Assembly (NCBI RefSeq): GCF_039523075.1
Contig: NZ_BAAAEP010000018.1
Coordinates: 1 to 64,000, forward strand
Direction: 5' to 3'
Length of the DNA: 64,000 nt
Source of the DNA: Caenispirillum bisanense
GTDB taxonomy: Bacteria > Pseudomonadota > Alphaproteobacteria > Rhodospirillales > Rhodospirillaceae
A program made the translations under genes and the position numbers. Under the pieces are notes generated by a model that had not been told where the DNA came from, made no database searches, and was given only the letters and a program-made list of their open reading frames with translations. Position 1 is the stretch's first letter, and every line of letters begins with the position of its first letter. Positions 37,994 to 45,627 of the stretch are shown piece after piece.

Positions 37994-38269
37994 GATGTTT
38001 CCTTCCGGCTAGACCAGCGCCGTCCGCCCCTGCGGCCGATGCGGCGCGATGACCGGGCCTCCCTCTCCGAAAGCCCTGACCCACCGCCCGCCTGCGTCTG
38101 CTGCGGGCGCGAACAAACTCGGCGCCCTTTATTGCCGGAATCGCGCCCGCCGTAAAGGGGTGGCTCGGACCACTCCCGACGGGTAGGAGGGTGCAGAGGA
38201 TGCTGCCGCCGCTTTTTTGCCCCGATGCAATGCGCTAAACAGGGGAACCTTGCGCAACCGGGTGCCTCC

Positions 38270-39865
38270 ATGTCGCTGTTCCGCGCCGTCGCCACCGTCG
38301 GCAGCTTCACCCTTCTCAGCCGCCTCACCGGCTTTGCCCGCGACATCCTGATCGCCGGCTACCTGGGTGCCGGCAGCGTCGCCGACGCCTTCTTCGTCGC
38401 CTTCAAGTTCCCCAACCTGTTCCGCCGGCTGTTCGCGGAAGGGGCGGTGGCGGCGGCCTTCGTGCCGCTCTATTCGACGACGCTGGAGCAGGAAGGCGAG
38501 GCCGAGGCCCATTCCTTCGCCCGCCGCGCCTTCACCGTGCTCGGGCTGGTGCTGGCGGTGTTCGTCGGGCTGATGGAGGTGGCCATGCCCATCGCCATCT
38601 ACGCCTTCGCGCCTGGCTTCGAGGCGGTGCCCGGCAAGCTGGAACTGGCGGAGGAACTGACCCGCATCACCTTCCCCTACCTGCTGCTGATCTCGCTGTG
38701 CTCGCTGCTGTCGGGGGTGCTGAACTCGCTCGGCCGCTTTGCCGCCGCCGCGGCGGCGCCGGTGCTGCTGAACCTCGGCATGATCGCCGGCCTGCTCGGC
38801 CTGCAACATGTGACCGAAACGCCCGGCCATGCGCTCGCCATCGCCGTCACCGCCACCGGCGTGGTGCAGCTGGCGTGGCTATGGGTCGCCTGCCGGCGGG
38901 CGGGGGTGCGGATCTTCTTCGTGCGGCCCACCATCACCCCCCGCATCAAGCTGCTGGCGAAGCGCATCCTGCCCGTCGCCTTCGGCGCCGGCCTCTACCA
39001 GATCAGCCTGCTGGTCGATACCATCCTCGCCTCGCTGGTGAGCGACGGTGCCGTCTCCTACCTCTATTACGCCGACCGGGTGACGCAGCTGCCGCTGGGG
39101 GTGGTGGGGGTGGCCATGGGCACGGCGCTGCTGCCGCTGCTGTCGCGGCAGATCGCCGCCGGCAACCTGGAAGCCGCCCACTACAACCAGAACCGCGGCA
39201 TCGAGGTGTCGCTGCTGCTGACCCTGCCGGCCATGACCGGCCTCATCGTCATTGCCACGCCCATCGTCATCGCCCTGTTCCAGCGCGGCGCCTTCGGCAC
39301 GGCGGAAGCGGAGGCGACCGCCGGGGCGCTGGCCGCCTTCGCCCTCGGGCTGCCGGCCTATGTGCTGGTGAAGGTACTGACGCCCGGCTTCTTCGCCCGC
39401 CACGACACCCGCACGCCGGTCTGGTGCGCCGGCATCGCCATGGTGGTGAACGTGGTGCTGAACCTGATCCTGATGCAGACCATGGGCCACGTCGGCATCG
39501 CGCTGGCGACCGGCATCGCGGCGTGGGTCAATGCGGTCGGGCTGGCGGTGGTGCTGCAGCGGCGCGGCCACCTGGCGCTGGATGCCCGCGCCCGCAGCCG
39601 CCTGCCGCGCATCGTGGTGGCGAGCGCCATCATGGCGGTGGCGCTGTACGCCGCTCAGACCTGGGCGCTGCCGGCCCTGCCGACCGACGGCGGCCTGATC
39701 GGCGAGCTGAGCGCCGTCGGCATCCTGGTGGCGCTGGTGGCGGTGGGCGCCGGCAGCTATGCCGCCGCCGCCTTCGCCCTGCGGGCGACCACGGTCAGCG
39801 ACTTCAAGTCCATGCTGCGGCCGCGCCGCGCCGCCGCCGCCACCCAGGCGCCGCCGGCGCCCTGA
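38270..39865 (+). CDS. murJ: Lipid II flippase MurJ
   Basis: A 531-residue polytopic membrane protein of the MVF/MurJ family with about 14 helices, which flips lipid II for peptidoglycan assembly. The N-terminal signature SFTLLSRLTGFARDILIAGYLGAGSVADAFFVAFKFPNLFRRLFAEGA-type segment (residues 9–55) is diagnostic and includes the essential arginines. The ATG at 38270 begins at the family's usual N-terminus; a 16-residue upstream extension is open but improbable. It may be an autonomous unit; the DUF2892 gene converges on it 70 bp downstream. Confidence 0.96.
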   Translation: MSLFRAVATVGSFTLLSRLTGFARDILIAGYLGAGSVADAFFVAFKFPNLFRRLFAEGAVAAAFVPLYSTTLEQEGEAEAHSFARRAFTVLGLVLAVFVGLMEVAMPIAIYAFAPGFEAVPGKLELAEELTRITFPYLLLISLCSLLSGVLNSLGRFAAAAAAPVLLNLGMIAGLLGLQHVTETPGHALAIAVTATGVVQLAWLWVACRRAGVRIFFVRPTITPRIKLLAKRILPVAFGAGLYQISLLVDTILASLVSDGAVSYLYYADRVTQLPLGVVGVAMGTALLPLLSRQIAAGNLEAAHYNQNRGIEVSLLLTLPAMTGLIVIATPIVIALFQRGAFGTAEAEATAGALAAFALGLPAYVLVKVLTPGFFARHDTRTPVWCAGIAMVVNVVLNLILMQTMGHVGIALATGIAAWVNAVGLAVVLQRRGHLALDARARSRLPRIVVASAIMAVALYAAQTWALPALPTDGGLIGELSAVGILVALVAVGAGSYAAAAFALRATTVSDFKSMLRPRRAAAATQAPPAP

Positions 39866-39935
39866 TCCCCCGCCCGCCGCCGGTGCCGGCAGGGTCGGCC
39901 TCGGCGGCGGGGAGCGGAGCGACGGGCCGGGGGCC

Positions 39936-40130
39936 TCAGGCCTGGCGGGCCTTGCAGGTCTTGATGCCGAACGGCAGGTAGGCCGGGCACCAGCCGATGA
40001 CGCCGGTGAGCAGCGGCACCACGCCGATGTAGCCCCACCAGCCGATCTGACCGGCCAGCGCCAGGCCGATCAGCGCCAGGCCGACCACGATGCGCAGGAT
40101 GCGGTCGATACCGCCGACGTTCTGAGACAT
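39936..40130 (-). CDS. DUF2892 (YgaP-like) small membrane protein
   Basis: A 64-residue protein with the DUF2892 pattern: NVGGIDRILRIVVGLALIGLAL, then GWWGYIGVVPLLTGVIGWCPAYLPFGIKTC. Two transmembrane helices and two cysteines (in GWCPAY and IKTCK) are seen. The domain is often fused to rhodanese or encoded with sulfur-related Crp/Fnr-controlled genes; standing alone its role is unknown. GGAGAGGG precedes the start. A Crp/Fnr-like dyad lies upstream at 40197–40211, and a Crp/Fnr regulator is encoded nearby at 41838. Confidence 0.88.
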   Translation of the reverse strand: MSQNVGGIDRILRIVVGLALIGLALAGQIGWWGYIGVVPLLTGVIGWCPAYLPFGIKTCKARQA

Positions 40131-40196
40131 GAAACCCTCTCCGTGCTTCCAGTGAGCGTGAGGATGCCAGTGAAGCAGGTGCGGCGGGCGGCGGTC

Positions 40197-40211
40197 TGTA
40201 ACCTAGTCACA
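40197..40211. promoter_or_regulatory. Candidate Crp/Fnr-type dyad
   Basis: TGTAAC-CTA-GTCACA is a near-palindrome with one mismatched pair per arm. It lies 67 bp upstream of the DUF2892 start on one side and 104 bp upstream of the histidine kinase on the other. It is a reasonable site for the Crp/Fnr protein encoded at 41838–42509, by inference only. Confidence 0.4.
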
Positions 40212-40314
40212 CAGCCCACTGCGCGAGAAGCGGTGCACGGATACCCTTTGTAGCTGTGCGGGCTCGGGAATGAGGGTATAGTCGTCGGGTGCCTGTCCCG
40301 CACCGAGCCGTGCC

Positions 40315-41853
40315 ATGAGCTTTCCCACCGCCGCCGATGCCGACCTGCTGTCGCTGGCCTTCGCCACCACGCCGGGGGCCATCACCGTCTCCCGCGTGAG
40401 GGACGGGGTTTATATCGCCGTCAACCATGGCTTCTGCGAACTGTCGGGCTATACGCAGGCGGAAGTGCTCGGCCGGTCGTCGCTGGAGCTGGACATCTGG
40501 TACGACGGCGACGAACGCCGCCGCTTCGTCGACCGCCTGCTGCGCGACGGCGTGCAGCGCAACGCCCTGTGCCGGTTCCGCCGCAAGTCGGGGGAGGTGT
40601 TCTACGGCCACATGTCGGCCCGCCTGTTCGACCGCGACGGCGAACCGCACATCTTCGCCGTCACCCAGGACATCGCCGAGATCATGCGGGCGCAGGAACA
40701 GGCGGAAATCAGCGAGGCACGGCTGCGGGCGCTGGTGGCCCACCTGCCCCACGGGGTGCGGGAACTGGACCTGTCGGGCACCATCCTGCTGGAGAACCCG
40801 GCCCACGCCCGCCTGTTCGGCTACCGCCCCGGCGAACTGGTGGGCACCTGCGCGCTCGACCTGCTGGCCGACCAGGAGTTCGCCTCCCGCCTTGTCGAGC
40901 GCGTGCTGACCCAGGAGCCGGACAGCACCGGCAGCTCCGCCGGCAGCTACACCGCCGACATGGTGCGCAAGGACGGCAGCCTGATCCATGTGCGGGTGGA
41001 CTGGAACCTGCTGCGGTCTCCCGACGGTCCGCCGACCATCATCTCGGTGCTCACCGACCTGACCGCCTCGGTGCGGGCGGAGGCGGAGCGGCGCCGGTAT
41101 GTGGAGGAACTCACCCGCTCCAACGGCGAGCTGGAGCGCTATGCCTACATCGCCGCCCACGACCTGCGCGAGCCCATCCGCACCGTCACCAGCTACGCCC
41201 AGCTGATGCGCCGGCGGCTGGAGAAGGACGGGGTGCTGACCGGGGAGACGGCGGAACTGTTCGACTATCTGGAAAGCGGCGCCCGCCGCATGTCCGACGT
41301 GGTGGACGACCTGCTCGCCTATTCCCGCCTGCAGACGGAGGCGGTGCCCTTCGCCAGCGTCGATCTCGGGGTGGTGGTGGAGTCGGTGCAGGCGAGCCTC
41401 GCCCGCACCATCGCCGAGACGGGGGCGGAGGTGCAGGCCTCGCCGCTGCCGGTGGTGATGGCCGACGAACCGCAGATGCTGCAGCTGTTCCAGAACCTGC
41501 TGACCAACGCCCTCCGCTACCAGCCCCACACCCCCGGCCACGTGCCGGTGGTGAAGGTGACGGCGGCGCGCCAGGGCAACGGCTGGTCCATCGCCATTGC
41601 CGACAACGGCATCGGCATCGACCCGCAGTTCTTCGACCGCATCTTCAAGCTGTTCCAGCGCCTGCACGGGCAGCGGGATTACCCCGGCACCGGCGTCGGC
41701 CTCGCCATCTGCCGCCGCATTGCCGAGCGCCATGGCGGCACCCTGACCGTCGAGTCGCAGCCCGGCGCCGGCAGCACCTTCCGCCTGTGGCTGCCCGACG
41801 AGCCGCCGGTGCTGGTGGGCGAGGAACCGCCGCCGCCTCAGCCGCCGAGCTGA
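40315..41853 (+). CDS. PAS-domain sensor histidine kinase
   Basis: A 512-residue soluble kinase. Two PAS domains lie at about residues 12–125 (AVNHGFCELSGYTQAEVLG, with a PAC end at DGEPHIFAVTQDIAE) and 135–255 (ENPAHARLFGYRPGELVG). The HisKA domain has the phospho-acceptor in AYIAAHDLREPIRTV (about His282). The HATPase has N-box NLLTNALRYQ, G1 IADNGIGID and G2 GTGVGLAICRRI. There is no membrane segment, so it senses a cytosolic signal. No response regulator is adjacent. Its 3' end overlaps the convergent Crp/Fnr gene by 16 bp. Confidence 0.93.
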   Translation: MSFPTAADADLLSLAFATTPGAITVSRVRDGVYIAVNHGFCELSGYTQAEVLGRSSLELDIWYDGDERRRFVDRLLRDGVQRNALCRFRRKSGEVFYGHMSARLFDRDGEPHIFAVTQDIAEIMRAQEQAEISEARLRALVAHLPHGVRELDLSGTILLENPAHARLFGYRPGELVGTCALDLLADQEFASRLVERVLTQEPDSTGSSAGSYTADMVRKDGSLIHVRVDWNLLRSPDGPPTIISVLTDLTASVRAEAERRRYVEELTRSNGELERYAYIAAHDLREPIRTVTSYAQLMRRRLEKDGVLTGETAELFDYLESGARRMSDVVDDLLAYSRLQTEAVPFASVDLGVVVESVQASLARTIAETGAEVQASPLPVVMADEPQMLQLFQNLLTNALRYQPHTPGHVPVVKVTAARQGNGWSIAIADNGIGIDPQFFDRIFKLFQRLHGQRDYPGTGVGLAICRRIAERHGGTLTVESQPGAGSTFRLWLPDEPPVLVGEEPPPPQPPS

Positions 41854-42509
41854 GCCAGGGCGGTGGCGTCGCGCATCTCGATGCGGCCGCGCGCCAGGGC
41901 GACCCAGCCGCGGCGCTCGAATTCCTTCAGCTGGCGGCTGATCACCTCGCGCGCCGTGCCCAGTTCCGTCGCAAGGGCCTGGTGGGTCGCCTCCACTACG
42001 CCGCCGCCGCCGCGCCCGGCATGGGCCAGCAGCAGCTGCGCCAGCCGCACGTCGATGCGGCCGAAGGCGACTTCCTCGATCAGCATGAGCAGGTCGGCGA
42101 TGCGGGTGGCATAGACGGCGAAGACGAAGCGGCGGAAGGCGGGGCTCGCGTCCACCAGCTGCTCGAAGGCGGCGGCCGACAGCATGGCGGCCCGCACCGC
42201 CGTTTCCGCCACCCCCTGGGCGCCGTATTCGGCGCGGGTGAGCAGGCAGGCGGTGGTCAGCACGCAGGTCTGGCCGCGCTCCACCCGGTAGAGGACGATC
42301 TCGCGTCCGCCCTCCGACACCTTCTGCACCCGCACCGAGCCGTCGAGCACCAGCACATAGGCCTGACAGGCGCCGCCTTCGGAGAACAGCACCGTGCCCG
42401 GCGGCACCTCGGCCAGCCGCACCGACTGGTCGAGCAGGCGGCGCCCGTCGCCGGTGACGGCGGCGAGGTCGGGGAAGGCGTCCAGCAGGGCGTCGAGATC
42501 GCGGCTCAT
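41838..42509 (-). CDS. Crp/Fnr family transcriptional regulator
   Basis: A 223-residue regulator. The N-terminal cNMP-like sensor (RLAEVPPGTVLFSEGGACQAYVLVLDGSVRV) is followed by the C-terminal winged helix (THQALATELGTAREVISRQLKEFERRGWVALARGRIEM). The FNR-type N-terminal cysteine cluster is absent, but three cysteines lie in the sensor (GGACQAY, GQTCVLTTACLL), which could respond to redox or sulfur species. Candidate targets are the nearby DUF2892 gene and kinase through the dyad at 40197–40211. It overlaps the kinase gene tail-to-tail. Confidence 0.92.
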   Translation of the reverse strand: MSRDLDALLDAFPDLAAVTGDGRRLLDQSVRLAEVPPGTVLFSEGGACQAYVLVLDGSVRVQKVSEGGREIVLYRVERGQTCVLTTACLLTRAEYGAQGVAETAVRAAMLSAAAFEQLVDASPAFRRFVFAVYATRIADLLMLIEEVAFGRIDVRLAQLLLAHAGRGGGGVVEATHQALATELGTAREVISRQLKEFERRGWVALARGRIEMRDATALAQLGG

Positions 42510-42576
42510 GGCCGGCAGTGTGCCGTCAGCGGCGGCGGCGGGAAAGGAGAAAGCGGCGCCGCCGTCCGCCGTCCCC

Positions 42577-43041
42577 TCAGCCCCGCGCCTTGCGCGCTTC
42601 GGCGATGGCCGCTTCCACCGCGTCGAAGGGCAGCATGACGGAGCCGTGGCGGCTTTTCAGGTCGCGGACGAGGCGCAGGTATTCCAGATCCTGCCAGTCG
42701 CCGCCGGGCAGCGGGCCGTCGTCCTTCAGCATGGCGCGCATGGCCGCCGCCACCGCCGTCAGTTCCGCCGCCGGGCGGCCGGCAAGGTGCTTGGCCAGGA
42801 TGGCGGTGGCCGCCTCGCCCAGGGCGCAGGCGCGCACGGCATAGCCGAAGCCGGTGATGGTCTCGGCCTCGTCCATGGCGATGTCCACCGTGATGCGGCT
42901 GCCGCACAGGCGGCTGGTGCGCTCCACCGTGGCATCGGGCGCGGCAAGGCGCCGGTCCTCGCGCACCGCCTTGGAATAGTCCTTCAGCTTCTCGCTGAAC
43001 AGGTCGATGAGGACGGTGCTGGTCTCGCTGTCGGAACTCAT
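42577..43041 (-). CDS. IscU/NifU-like iron–sulfur scaffold protein, two-cysteine variant
   Basis: A 154-residue protein of the IscU/SufU/NifU N-terminal family. The first two ligand cysteines are kept: SRLCGSRITVDI (C46) and GYAVRACALGEAATAIL (C72). The third (normally KCATLPW) is serine: SRHGSVMLPF (S134). The usual scaffold holds a cluster on three cysteines, so this version may bind a cluster differently or act in transfer. No iscS, hscA or sufB is adjacent; the neighbours are the Crp/Fnr regulator and the MEMO1–AMMECR1 gene, all on the same strand. Confidence 0.85.
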   Translation of the reverse strand: MSSDSETSTVLIDLFSEKLKDYSKAVREDRRLAAPDATVERTSRLCGSRITVDIAMDEAETITGFGYAVRACALGEAATAILAKHLAGRPAAELTAVAAAMRAMLKDDGPLPGGDWQDLEYLRLVRDLKSRHGSVMLPFDAVEAAIAEARKARG

Positions 43042-43132
43042 CCTGGTCCGGTCCCTGAACTCTGCAAGGGGGGCCTTGCGGCGGCCAGTCTACACCAGCC
43101 ACCCCCGACATAGGGAGTACGCGATGCCGCCG

Positions 43133-44560
43133 TCAGCCCTTGACCGATTTGGCGGCGAAGCGCTCCAGGGTGATGGCGTCGGACCAGTGGCCCGGCGGCA
43201 GCCCGGCCTTGCGTTTCAGCGCGCGGACGAACTCGCGCGGGTCAGGCAGGGTTTCCCACACCGCCGGCAGGAACAGGCCGCGGGCGCCATGCTCGCCGAG
43301 GATGAGCCCGTCGACGCCGGGGCGCAGGCGGGCGACCAGATCGTCCTCGTCGCGCACCGGGAAGGGCTGCGGCGGCGTCAGCACCGACAGCGCCACCGCC
43401 ACCGCCGGCCACTCCCGCGCCGAGACCGGCGGGAAGCGCGGGTCGTGGAAGGCGCTGCGCCAGGCGTTTTCCGCCACGTCCTGGGCCAGCGGCCGCCACG
43501 CCTGGGGGCTGCCGATGCAGCCGCGCAGGGCGCCGTCGACGGTCAGGGTGACGAAGCAGGCGCCGTTGTGGCGCAGCGGCTCGGCCACCGTCGCCGGGTC
43601 GACCGCCAGCGGCTCGCCGCGGGTGAGGCCGTTCTCGATGGAGTGACGGGCGAGGGCGATGAGGTCGGCGCCGTGCCGCGCCAGCATGGCTTCGATGGCG
43701 GTTTCCGGGTCGGGCGATGCCTCCGCCGCCGCCGCTGCCGCCGATCCGTCGGCCTGCGGCTCCACCAGCGCCCAGGCGCCGTAGCCCACCACCCGGTCGC
43801 GCGGTCCGGCGGTGTCGCCCGACGAGCGCACGTCCAGCGTCTCGATGGACAGGCCGCGCGCCCGGGCGGCCAGCAGCAGCCCGCCCATGGGGGTGCGGCC
43901 GCAGGCGCGGTCGTAGGACAGGGCGGCGGCATCCAGGGTTTCGATGGCGGTGCGGGTGTCGGCGTCGAAGCGGCGGCCGGTGTCGTAGTCGAGGTAATGC
44001 GAGAGGTCGGTCGACACCACGATCAGCGTCTCCGGCCCGCCCCACAGGCGGTCGAGCAGCGCCGCCACCTCCTCCGGCCGCGCCTCGCCGACGCAGACCG
44101 GCACCAGCGCCACGTCGCCCAGCACGGCGCGCAGGAACGGCAGGTGGACCTCCAGGCTGTGTTCCTCGGCATGGGCCTGATCGGAATAGCCGCAGCCCGG
44201 CACGCTCTCCACCACTCCGGCGATGGCGGCGCGGTCCAGCCGCAGGGGGCCGAGGGGGGTGGCGAAGGCATCCACCGTCGGCAACGCCATGCCCCGGAAG
44301 GCGACGCGATGGGCGGGGCCGAGCAGCACCACCCGCGTCACCCGTCCGGCCAGCGGCGCCAGCCGGGCGTAGGCGCGGGCCGCCACCGGGCCGGAATAGA
44401 CGTAGCCGGCATGGGGCGCGATGATCGCCTTGGGCGGAGGGGCCGAGGCCGGGGTGTGGCGCCGCGCTTCCGCCAGCAGGTCGTCGAGGGTACGCGACAG
44501 CTGGCCGGCGTCGCCCGGATAGAAGGCGCCGGCCACCGCAGCGGGACGCAGGTGCGTCAT
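43133..44560 (-). CDS. MEMO1–AMMECR1 fusion (AmmeMemoRadiSam proteins B and A)
   Basis: A 475-residue fusion. Residues 1–265 are the MEMO1/protein B domain, a dioxygenase-like fold: AAVAGAFYPGD, IAPHAGYVYSGPVAARAY, EEHSLEVHLPFL, LVPVCVGE, VVSTDLSHY. Residues of about 300–475 are the AMMECR1/protein A domain: NGACFVTLTVDGALRGCIGSPQ, DPRFPPVSAREW, DGLILGEHGARGLFLPAVW. In many microbes these come with a radical SAM enzyme (AmrS), which is not in this window. The function of the three-part system is not settled. The histidines expected for metal binding in the MEMO part are present. Confidence 0.93.
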   Translation of the reverse strand: MTHLRPAAVAGAFYPGDAGQLSRTLDDLLAEARRHTPASAPPPKAIIAPHAGYVYSGPVAARAYARLAPLAGRVTRVVLLGPAHRVAFRGMALPTVDAFATPLGPLRLDRAAIAGVVESVPGCGYSDQAHAEEHSLEVHLPFLRAVLGDVALVPVCVGEARPEEVAALLDRLWGGPETLIVVSTDLSHYLDYDTGRRFDADTRTAIETLDAAALSYDRACGRTPMGGLLLAARARGLSIETLDVRSSGDTAGPRDRVVGYGAWALVEPQADGSAAAAAAEASPDPETAIEAMLARHGADLIALARHSIENGLTRGEPLAVDPATVAEPLRHNGACFVTLTVDGALRGCIGSPQAWRPLAQDVAENAWRSAFHDPRFPPVSAREWPAVAVALSVLTPPQPFPVRDEDDLVARLRPGVDGLILGEHGARGLFLPAVWETLPDPREFVRALKRKAGLPPGHWSDAITLERFAAKSVKG

Positions 44561-44733
44561 GGATCGTCTCCCACAGGAGGACTGATCCCAGTATAACGCC
44601 GCAGGGGCCCCGACGGCACCGGCCGCGCTACAGCCAGCCGAGCTTGCGGAACGCCCACAGGATGAGGCCGAGCACCGCCGCCATCACCAGCACCACGATA
44701 TGGCGCTGCTAACGCGGGCCCCTGCATGCGCCC

Positions 44734-45165
44734 TCAGCCGCGACTCGGCACCATCAGGGTGGCTTCGCCATCGATGACGGTCTTGCCGCCGACGGTGCAG
44801 ACGGTGCGGAAGGTGCAGAACTTCTTGTCGTCGAGCTTGCCCGTGCATTCGACGGTGGCGGTGACGGTATCGCCGATGCGCACCGGCGCCTTGAACTTCA
44901 GGCTCTGGCCGACGTAGATGCAGCCCGGCCCCGGCAGCTTGGTGCCGAACACGGTGGAGATCAGCGCCGCCGACAGCATGCCGTGGGCGATGCGGCCCTT
45001 GAACATGGTGGTCTCGGCATACTCCTGGTTCAGGTGAACCGGGTTGGTGTCGCCGGAAACGCCGGCGAACATCAGGATGTCCGCCTCGGTGATGGTCTTG
45101 CCGAAGGAGGCCTTGTGGCCGACTTCGATGTCTTCGTAATAGTTGAGGATCACGTCGTCGGACAT
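44734..45165 (-). CDS. MaoC-type (R)-specific enoyl-CoA hydratase-like protein
   Basis: A 143-residue single hot-dog-fold protein. The hydratase motif is present: FAGVSGDTNPVHLNQEYAETTMFKGRIAHGML, with the catalytic Asp and His at about residues 39 and 44. Enzymes of this kind make (R)-3-hydroxyacyl-CoA for polyhydroxyalkanoate or act in fatty-acid metabolism; the phasin at 59301 is consistent with PHA storage. GGAGGAGG precedes the ATG at 45165. It follows copy 1 of the small-ORF element, whose terminal hairpin lies between the two. Confidence 0.92.
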   Translation of the reverse strand: MSDDVILNYYEDIEVGHKASFGKTITEADILMFAGVSGDTNPVHLNQEYAETTMFKGRIAHGMLSAALISTVFGTKLPGPGCIYVGQSLKFKAPVRIGDTVTATVECTGKLDDKKFCTFRTVCTVGGKTVIDGEATLMVPSRG

Positions 45166-45347
45166 TCTATGGCCTCCTCCCGATGGGGTTTTGCTGCGCC
45201 GCATCGTACCTGCCCCCCGGCGCACCGGCAAGCACCGCCGGCGCCCGCGACGGACGAGCGATGCGGTTTTCACGGAGCCGTCGCGGATGGGGAGTGAAGG
45301 GCGTGGCGGCCTCTTGCGCCGGAGCGGTGGGGTGCTAATATCGGAGT

Positions 45348-45373
45348 GGCAGGGGCGCGGGAACGCCCCTGCC
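45348..45373 (-). terminator. Terminal hairpin of element copy 1
   Basis: GGCAGGGGCG (45348–45357) and CGCCCCTGCC (45364–45373) pair perfectly over 10 bp with a 6-nt loop, 10 bp past the small ORF's stop. No T-run follows on the minus strand, so it may be a stabilising 3' hairpin or Rho-independent only in a weak sense. The same arm GGCAGGGGCG recurs in copy 2. Confidence 0.6.
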
Positions 45374-45383
45374 TGTACCATCC

Positions 45384-45476
45384 TTAGGTTTCGAAGCTGA
45401 TCCGGACGCGTAGTAGCAGGCGCGTCCGGGTCTTTTCGAACTCGATGGTAATGGATGGTCTGGGAATCCAGCGCAT
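45384..45476 (-). CDS. 30-residue peptide of a duplicated family (MxWIPR…EKTR)
   Basis: A 30-codon ORF encoding MRWIPRPSITIEFEK followed by TRTRLLLRVRISFET. CGGAG lies 12 nt before the ATG. Fifteen residues are identical to the peptide at 59051–59140, mainly M-x-W-I-P-R, I-T-x-E-x-E-K-T-R and L-x-L. Alternating polar and hydrophobic residues suggest a beta strand, and the peptide is strongly basic. It lies inside the structured element, with an RNA hairpin spanning codons 16–25. Coding is supported by the ribosome site and residue-level similarity; the function is unknown. Confidence 0.55.
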   Translation of the reverse strand: MRWIPRPSITIEFEKTRTRLLLRVRISFET

Positions 45477-45627
45477 CGCATTTTCTCCGAACAGACGGCG
45501 GGGCCTCCGCCACGGCCGGAGGGGCCCGTCTCCTCCGGTCGGTCCGCCTGCACGGTCCTGCTGCTTTCACCGACTGCATCGCCATGCGACACGGATTCGC
45601 GTCCGGAGGCAATGGCTTTATTTCTCG

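Larger units (their letters stand above)
45348..45571 (-). repeat. Small structured element with ORF, copy 1
   Basis: Read on the minus strand: an AGCAGCAG…CAGGCGG start (about 45571–45545), hairpin 1 (CCGGAGG/CCTCCGG, 45516–45522 with 45532–45538), hairpin 2 (GGCGG/CCGCC, 45497–45511), a CGGAG ribosome site, a 30-codon ORF (45476–45384) with hairpin 3 inside it (CCGGACGCG/CGCGTCCGG, 45402–45429), and a terminal hairpin (45348–45373). The same order and much of the same sequence recur at 58955–59173 on the other strand. Differences in hairpins 2 and 3 keep base pairing. I do not recognise the family. Confidence 0.75.

Noticed and set aside
44628..44696. A 22-codon minus-strand ORF ending in AFRKLGWL with one hydrophobic stretch
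   Set aside because: It has no clear ribosome site and begins straight after a stop codon in the same frame; it may be a remnant of a membrane protein, but support is too weak.
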